DNA of 10,282 nt. Origin: an uncultured bacterium. Lineage in GTDB: Bacteria; Bacteroidota; Bacteroidia; Bacteroidales; JACABE01. Shown here piece after piece: positions 6,824 through 10,282 of the stretch. The stretch is from contig CAIWDQ010000175.1 in the NCBI GenBank assembly GCA_903911455.1, positions 1-10,282 of the forward strand. Reading direction: 5' to 3'. Both the position numbers and the translations under genes were made by a program. The notes beneath the pieces are model-generated. The model had not been told where the DNA came from and did no database searches. It saw only the letters and a list, made by a program, of their open reading frames with translations. Each line of letters starts with the position of its first letter. The first letter of the stretch is position 1.

Positions 6824-8368
6824 ATGTTAAAAGTAGATTTACCAAAAAATCAGTCTTCAATAATAAAAGTTATTGGAGTAGGAGGCGGCGGAAGTAATGC
6901 TGTGAATTATATGTACAGCCAGGGTATAACCGGGGTTGACTTTATAGTTTGCAATACTGATGCAAAGTCGTTGGATATAAGTCCAGTTCCTAATAAGATA
7001 CAATTAGGTAAAGGGCTTGGTGCGGGTAATATTCCTGCCGTAGCTAAGAAAGCTGCTGAAGACAAGGCTGATGAGATTAAGGCTTTACTTGAAAAGAACA
7101 CACAGATGCTGTTCATTACTGCCGGTATGGGTGGTGGTACAGGTACTGGTGCTGCTCCGGTTATTGCTTCGTTAGCTAAAGAAATTGAACTTCTTGATGA
7201 TACTGAAAAGAAGATACTTACTGTTGCTATAGTTACTTTACCTTTTTCTTTTGAAGGTAGAAAAAGAAAGCTACAGGCTGAGGAAGGTATAAGGGAATTA
7301 AAGAAATATGTTGATGCTATCTTAATCATTAATAATGATAAGTTAAGAGAATTTGGTGACTTACCTTTAGGACAAGCTTTTGAGAAAGCTGATAATATCC
7401 TTACAACTGCTGCTAAAGGTATTGCCGAAATAATTACAGTTAAATCTTCAGTTAATATTGACTTTAGAGATGTTAATACTGTAATGAAGAATAGTGGTGT
7501 GGCTTTGATGGGAACAGGTATTGCAGAAGGTGAAAATCGTGCGTATCGTGCTATTGAAATGGCTATTAATTCACCACTTTTAAATGATAATAATATTAGA
7601 GGTGCTAAGAATCTATTGCTTTATTTCTCTTCTATGGATAAAGAAATTACAATGGATGAGATCACCGAAATCACTGACTATATTTTAAATGAAGCAGGTA
7701 TTGATGTTGATATTATCTGGGGAGCAGGTAAGGATGTTACTTTGGGTGATAAACTTGTGATTACTTTAGTTGCTACAGGTTTTGATAGAACAGATGAAGA
7801 ATTTATGAATGGAAAGCAAAAAGAATTTGTAAAGAAAGAACCTAAAATTCTTACTGAAGAAAAACATATCCCTGATTTTACTGATATTAAAGAAACTAAT
7901 ATTGATGCTGATCTTAATGATTTCACGATATTAAATTCTCAGATCCCTGCTGATGAAATTCCTTTTAGTGTTGAGAACAGACTTTCGTTAGATGATACTA
8001 TTACAGAGTTTTCTTTTATTCCTCCTACATCTAAAGGAACTGACGAACCTTTTATTATGAGTAAGAAGGAAAGTGTAGAAACACTTAAACCAATTCCACA
8101 GATTGAAGAGGATCATGAATCTGATAATGATGATAAGGAACAAATTCGTGTTTCAAACGAGCGTATTCAAAGGTTAAAAGAGTTGAGCATGAAGATACGT
8201 ACTCCGGAAGGTTTATCTGAGATTGAAAATCAACCTGCTTATATGCGTCGTAATGTTACATTAACTGATATTACTCCTTCTTCTGAATCTGAAATATCTC
8301 GTTATACTTTAAACGAAAATAACGAGATTACACCTAACAATAAGTTTTTACACGATAACGTAGATTAA
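6824..8368 (+). CDS. ftsZ: Cell division GTPase FtsZ
   Basis: FtsZ is the tubulin-like GTPase that polymerises into the cytokinetic ring. The 514 residues are longer than E. coli FtsZ (383) because of the C-terminal linker. The GTPase domain (about 10-325) has GVGGGGSNAVN near 18, the tubulin signature GGGTGTG (104-110), and the T7 loop NIDFRD (211-216) with the catalytic aspartates D213 and D216. Residues about 335-460 form an acidic, probably disordered linker. PAYMRR (471-476) resembles the canonical C-terminal peptide that binds FtsA (PAFLRK in E. coli), but a further 38 residues follow, ending FLHDNVD. A Shine-Dalgarno sequence is absent. The 196-nt gap upstream with promoter-like elements suggests separate control from ftsA. 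The yqeY-like gene follows after 6 nt. Confidence 0.98.
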   Translation: MLKVDLPKNQSSIIKVIGVGGGGSNAVNYMYSQGITGVDFIVCNTDAKSLDISPVPNKIQLGKGLGAGNIPAVAKKAAEDKADEIKALLEKNTQMLFITAGMGGGTGTGAAPVIASLAKEIELLDDTEKKILTVAIVTLPFSFEGRKRKLQAEEGIRELKKYVDAILIINNDKLREFGDLPLGQAFEKADNILTTAAKGIAEIITVKSSVNIDFRDVNTVMKNSGVALMGTGIAEGENRAYRAIEMAINSPLLNDNNIRGAKNLLLYFSSMDKEITMDEITEITDYILNEAGIDVDIIWGAGKDVTLGDKLVITLVATGFDRTDEEFMNGKQKEFVKKEPKILTEEKHIPDFTDIKETNIDADLNDFTILNSQIPADEIPFSVENRLSLDDTITEFSFIPPTSKGTDEPFIMSKKESVETLKPIPQIEEDHESDNDDKEQIRVSNERIQRLKELSMKIRTPEGLSEIENQPAYMRRNVTLTDITPSSESEISRYTLNENNEITPNNKFLHDNVD

Positions 8369-8374
8369 TTTATC

Positions 8375-8827
8375 ATGAGTTTAGAACTAATCATAAACGA
8401 CGATATTAAGTCGGCAATGCTTGCCAGAGATAAGGAAAAGCTTGAAGCATTGCGTGCAATTAAAGCTGCTCTTTTGCTGATTAAAACAGGAAAAGATACA
8501 GCTACTTCCGAAGTACCAGAAGAAATTGAACTAAGCTTATTGCAAAAGCTTATCAAACAGCGCAAGGAAGCTGCTGATATTTATCTTTCGCAGAACAGAA
8601 AAGATTTGTATGATGTAGAGATGTTTCAGGTGAATATTATTCAGAAATATCTTCCCGAACAGTTGTCGGATGATGAGATCAAAGCTATTATTAAAAATAT
8701 AATTGCCGAAACAGGTGCTCAGGGGATAAGAGATATGGGCAAAGTAATGGGTTTGGCAGGTAAAGAACTTACTGGTAAAGCTGATAATAAGATTGTAGCT
8801 GCCTTTGTAAAAGAATTATTAGGGTAG
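8375..8827 (+). CDS. GatB/YqeY domain-containing protein
   Basis: This is a 150-residue, all-helical protein of the YqeY family, which is related to the C-terminal tRNA-binding domain of GatB in the Asp/Glu-tRNA amidotransferase. The exact role of stand-alone YqeY proteins is not settled; a tRNA-linked function is inferred from homology. Family features visible are the LRAIKAALL start, QKLIKQRKEAADIY (57-70), YLPEQLS (92-98) and DMGKVMGLAGKELTGKAD (120-137). Length is normal for the family, and there is no amidotransferase catalytic domain attached. The gene starts 6 nt after the ftsZ stop and ends before a strong terminator, so it is almost certainly co-transcribed with ftsZ as the last gene of the cluster. 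Confidence 0.93.
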   Translation: MSLELIINDDIKSAMLARDKEKLEALRAIKAALLLIKTGKDTATSEVPEEIELSLLQKLIKQRKEAADIYLSQNRKDLYDVEMFQVNIIQKYLPEQLSDDEIKAIIKNIIAETGAQGIRDMGKVMGLAGKELTGKADNKIVAAFVKELLG

Positions 8828-8862
8828 GCAATATAAGGCTTTTAGTTGTTTAGAAAACATTT

Positions 8863-8902
8863 AAACCTAATCCCGTACATACGGGATTAGGTTTTCCTTT
8901 TT
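8863..8902. terminator. Rho-independent terminator between convergent genes, probably bidirectional
   Basis: The arms AAACCTAATCCCGTA (8863-8877) and TACGGGATTAGGTTT (8880-8894) are perfectly complementary around a 2-nt centre; in RNA the stem would be 14 bp with an ACAT loop. On the plus strand it is followed by TTTTCCTTTTT, a good U-tract to end the ftsZ-yqeY transcript. On the minus strand the tract after the stem is less T-pure (AAATGTTTTC) but still usable, so it can also end the convergent thioredoxin-like gene, whose stop codon at 8901-8903 overlaps the end of the U-tract. Confidence 0.88.
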
Positions 8903-10145
8903 ACAGATTCTTCTTTATTATTTCCTCAAGTTTATCTTCCGAACCTTTTCCATATCCAACAGTTGAATAAATTATTTTGCCTGTTTTATCTATCAAATAT
9001 ATTGCTGGATAATAGGAAACATGATAATCTTTGGCAGTATTTTTGCCATCAGTTAATACGGGATAGGTAACTCCCTGCTTTGAAATGTTTTTAGCAATAT
9101 CATCATCAGTTTTATTAAATGGATTGATGCCGATAATTTTTAAACCTTTGCCTTTATACTTATCATACAACTTTTGCATTGCAGGTATTGCATTCGTACT
9201 TGGATAACTTGAATAATAAAAGAAGTTAACCAATAAAAGCTGTCCTTTTAAATCTGATAACGAAACTTTTTCATTGTTTGTAGATGTTAAACTAAAGTTT
9301 GGGGCTACAGTGTCCTTAGCTAATAATGCAAGACCATTGTATGTTACAGAACTTTTAAGTTTATAATAAGAAGGTATTGTAGTTAAATTAAATTTAGAAT
9401 CGTCTTTCAGATTATTTATTTCGTATTTAGTTAAAACATATTTCTCATACTGATACATCGTATCTTCCTTCACTTTCCCATCATAATCTACTATAACTAT
9501 ACCATCAAATGCTACTGAATATTGCACTGGTATCATGTCCTCTTTATTAATCCAAAATTGAAATTCTTCATGCAAAATTCTCATATCATCATCTGGCGAA
9601 TCATGTGGTATTCTATTTACTTGGATGTGATAACAATTATGATTGTTTATTTTTTCTTCGGATATATATTTAAAGATAAATTTAATATTCTTTTCATTAA
9701 ATATAATAGGAAATGGTGATTTAGTTACATCTGTAAAGCAATAATAAAAATTATAATCACTTATCATCCTAGCTTTCATTTCTTCTGCGCTAAAGGATTT
9801 TGATAATATTGAACCACAACTGTCATTTGAATGATAAAGAATAAGATCATCACCCATATAAATTGAACTAAATGTGTAATCATAATGGATTTCATTGAAA
9901 TTGAAAGCCGATGCAAAAAGCGTATCATTTTCAATCTTCTTGAAAGTACAACTAAATGTATCTGCTTTTTGGCATCCATTACGACATTCACCACCTGTAA
10001 AATCAGTTTGTCTGATTTCTTCGTAGTACCCATTTTTAATGGATTTGCATTTTGAATATGATTTTTGCAAGATATCTTTTGCATCCTGTGCAAATGATGC
10101 TAAAGTTATTACTGTAAGTAATAAAAGAATGATTTGTTTTTTCAT
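8901..10145 (-). CDS. Secreted two-domain protein with a thioredoxin-like (TlpA/ResA-type) C-terminal domain lacking the CxxC
   Basis: The 414-residue protein starts with a signal peptide (about 1-20; LLLLTVITLASFAQ) with no lipobox cysteine, so it is probably soluble in the periplasm. Residues about 21-270 form a beta-rich domain that begins AKDILQKSYSKCKSIKN and loosely resembles LolA-like lipoprotein-sorting folds; that resemblance is weak. This part has seven cysteines (33, 54, 58, 66, 110, 136, 171). Residues about 280-414 are a thioredoxin fold: APNFSLTSTNNEKVSLSDLKG, then LLLVNFFYYSSYPSTNAIP, IIGINPFN, and the cis-proline segment YYPAIYLID (P380). Where TlpA/ResA proteins have WCxxC, this one has S313-Y-P-S316, so it should not act as a disulfide oxidoreductase. 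It is convergent with the ftsZ-yqeY transcript and lies 26 nt after another minus-strand frame, with which it may share a transcript. Its biological role is unknown. Confidence 0.85.
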   Translation of the reverse strand: MKKQIILLLLTVITLASFAQDAKDILQKSYSKCKSIKNGYYEEIRQTDFTGGECRNGCQKADTFSCTFKKIENDTLFASAFNFNEIHYDYTFSSIYMGDDLILYHSNDSCGSILSKSFSAEEMKARMISDYNFYYCFTDVTKSPFPIIFNEKNIKFIFKYISEEKINNHNCYHIQVNRIPHDSPDDDMRILHEEFQFWINKEDMIPVQYSVAFDGIVIVDYDGKVKEDTMYQYEKYVLTKYEINNLKDDSKFNLTTIPSYYKLKSSVTYNGLALLAKDTVAPNFSLTSTNNEKVSLSDLKGQLLLVNFFYYSSYPSTNAIPAMQKLYDKYKGKGLKIIGINPFNKTDDDIAKNISKQGVTYPVLTDGKNTAKDYHVSYYPAIYLIDKTGKIIYSTVGYGKGSEDKLEEIIKKNL

Positions 10146-10171
10146 AAATCTAAAATTTTATTGTTTTTAAT

Positions 10172-10282
10172 TTAATTATTTTTATTCCATTTGTTTTCAA
10201 GAAAAGCTTTTATCCAGTTTTCAGATGTTTCTTTCAACCAAATAATATCATCCTTATTATTATAAATAGCAAATACCATAAA
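10172..10282 (-). CDS. 3' end of an unrecognised protein gene (start outside window)
   Basis: A minus-strand frame is open from the window edge to a TAA at 10172-10174 and gives 36 residues ending DDIIWLKETSENWIKAFL followed by a Lys/Asn-rich tail. It has two tryptophan-containing, amphipathic stretches, which look more like a real protein C-terminus than random AT-rich translation. An ATG at 10277-10279 could in principle start a 35-residue peptide, but continuation upstream is more likely. It ends 26 nt before the ATG of the thioredoxin-like gene on the same strand, so the two may be co-transcribed. I do not recognise a family. Confidence 0.5.
   Translation of the reverse strand, partial: FMVFAIYNNKDDIIWLKETSENWIKAFLENKWNKNN

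Noticed and set aside
6907..7329. A 140-codon open frame on the minus strand inside ftsZ
   Set aside because: It is antisense to the highly conserved GTPase domain and its translation is low-complexity, rich in Ser, Pro and Ala, with no recognisable motif. It is explained by the codon pattern of ftsZ.
9776..10093. A 105-codon minus-strand frame inside the secreted thioredoxin-like gene
   Set aside because: It lies in another frame of the same strand within a gene that has a signal peptide and a recognisable fold; it has no independent start context or motif.
1..10282. Mobile element, CRISPR array, defence system, tRNA or rRNA
   Set aside because: No transposase, regular repeats, cloverleaf or rRNA-like sequence was seen; nearly all of the window is explained by housekeeping genes and one secreted protein.

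Overview
The window is the distal half of a division and cell wall (dcw) cluster from an AT-rich member of the Bacteroidetes (Bacteroidota), probably Bacteroidia or a relative. Four things point there. The gene order murD-ftsW-murG-murC-ftsQ-ftsA-ftsZ lacks the murB and ddl genes that many other dcw clusters carry. FtsZ has a long acidic linker and a tail ending FLHDNVD. No gene has a Shine-Dalgarno sequence. The best promoter candidate matches the Bacteroidetes -7 element TAnnTTTG. Genus cannot be read from the sequence.

Layout: bases 1-5272 hold a tightly packed run of plus-strand genes. These are the 3' part of murD (its start lies before the window), ftsW, murG, murC and ftsQ, with gaps of 12-14 nt or overlaps of 4-11 nt, as in one transcript. 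After a 65-nt gap comes ftsA (5338-6627). A 196-nt gap follows, the only sizeable regulatory space in the cluster; it holds a perfect inverted repeat at the ftsA stop and one good and one weaker promoter candidate for ftsZ. ftsZ (6824-8368) is followed after 6 nt by a GatB/YqeY-family gene (8375-8827). A strong, perfectly symmetrical terminator (8863-8902) separates this cluster from convergent minus-strand genes. Those are a secreted two-domain protein with a thioredoxin-like C-terminal domain (8901-10145) and, upstream of it, the 3' end of an unrecognised gene that runs off the window (10172-10282).

How the genes work together: MurD and MurC add D-Glu and L-Ala to the UDP-MurNAc precursor. 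MurG adds GlcNAc to make lipid II. FtsW polymerises lipid II at the septum. FtsQ helps assemble the division complex, FtsA ties the FtsZ ring to the membrane, and FtsZ is the ring-forming GTPase. All catalytic motifs checked in these proteins are intact, so this part looks like an ordinary housekeeping region.

The least ordinary element is the minus-strand secreted protein. Its thioredoxin-like domain has Ser-Tyr-Pro-Ser where TlpA/ResA relatives have Cys-x-x-Cys, and no cysteine at all in that domain, while its N-terminal domain has seven cysteines. I see no defence system, mobile element, CRISPR array or RNA gene.
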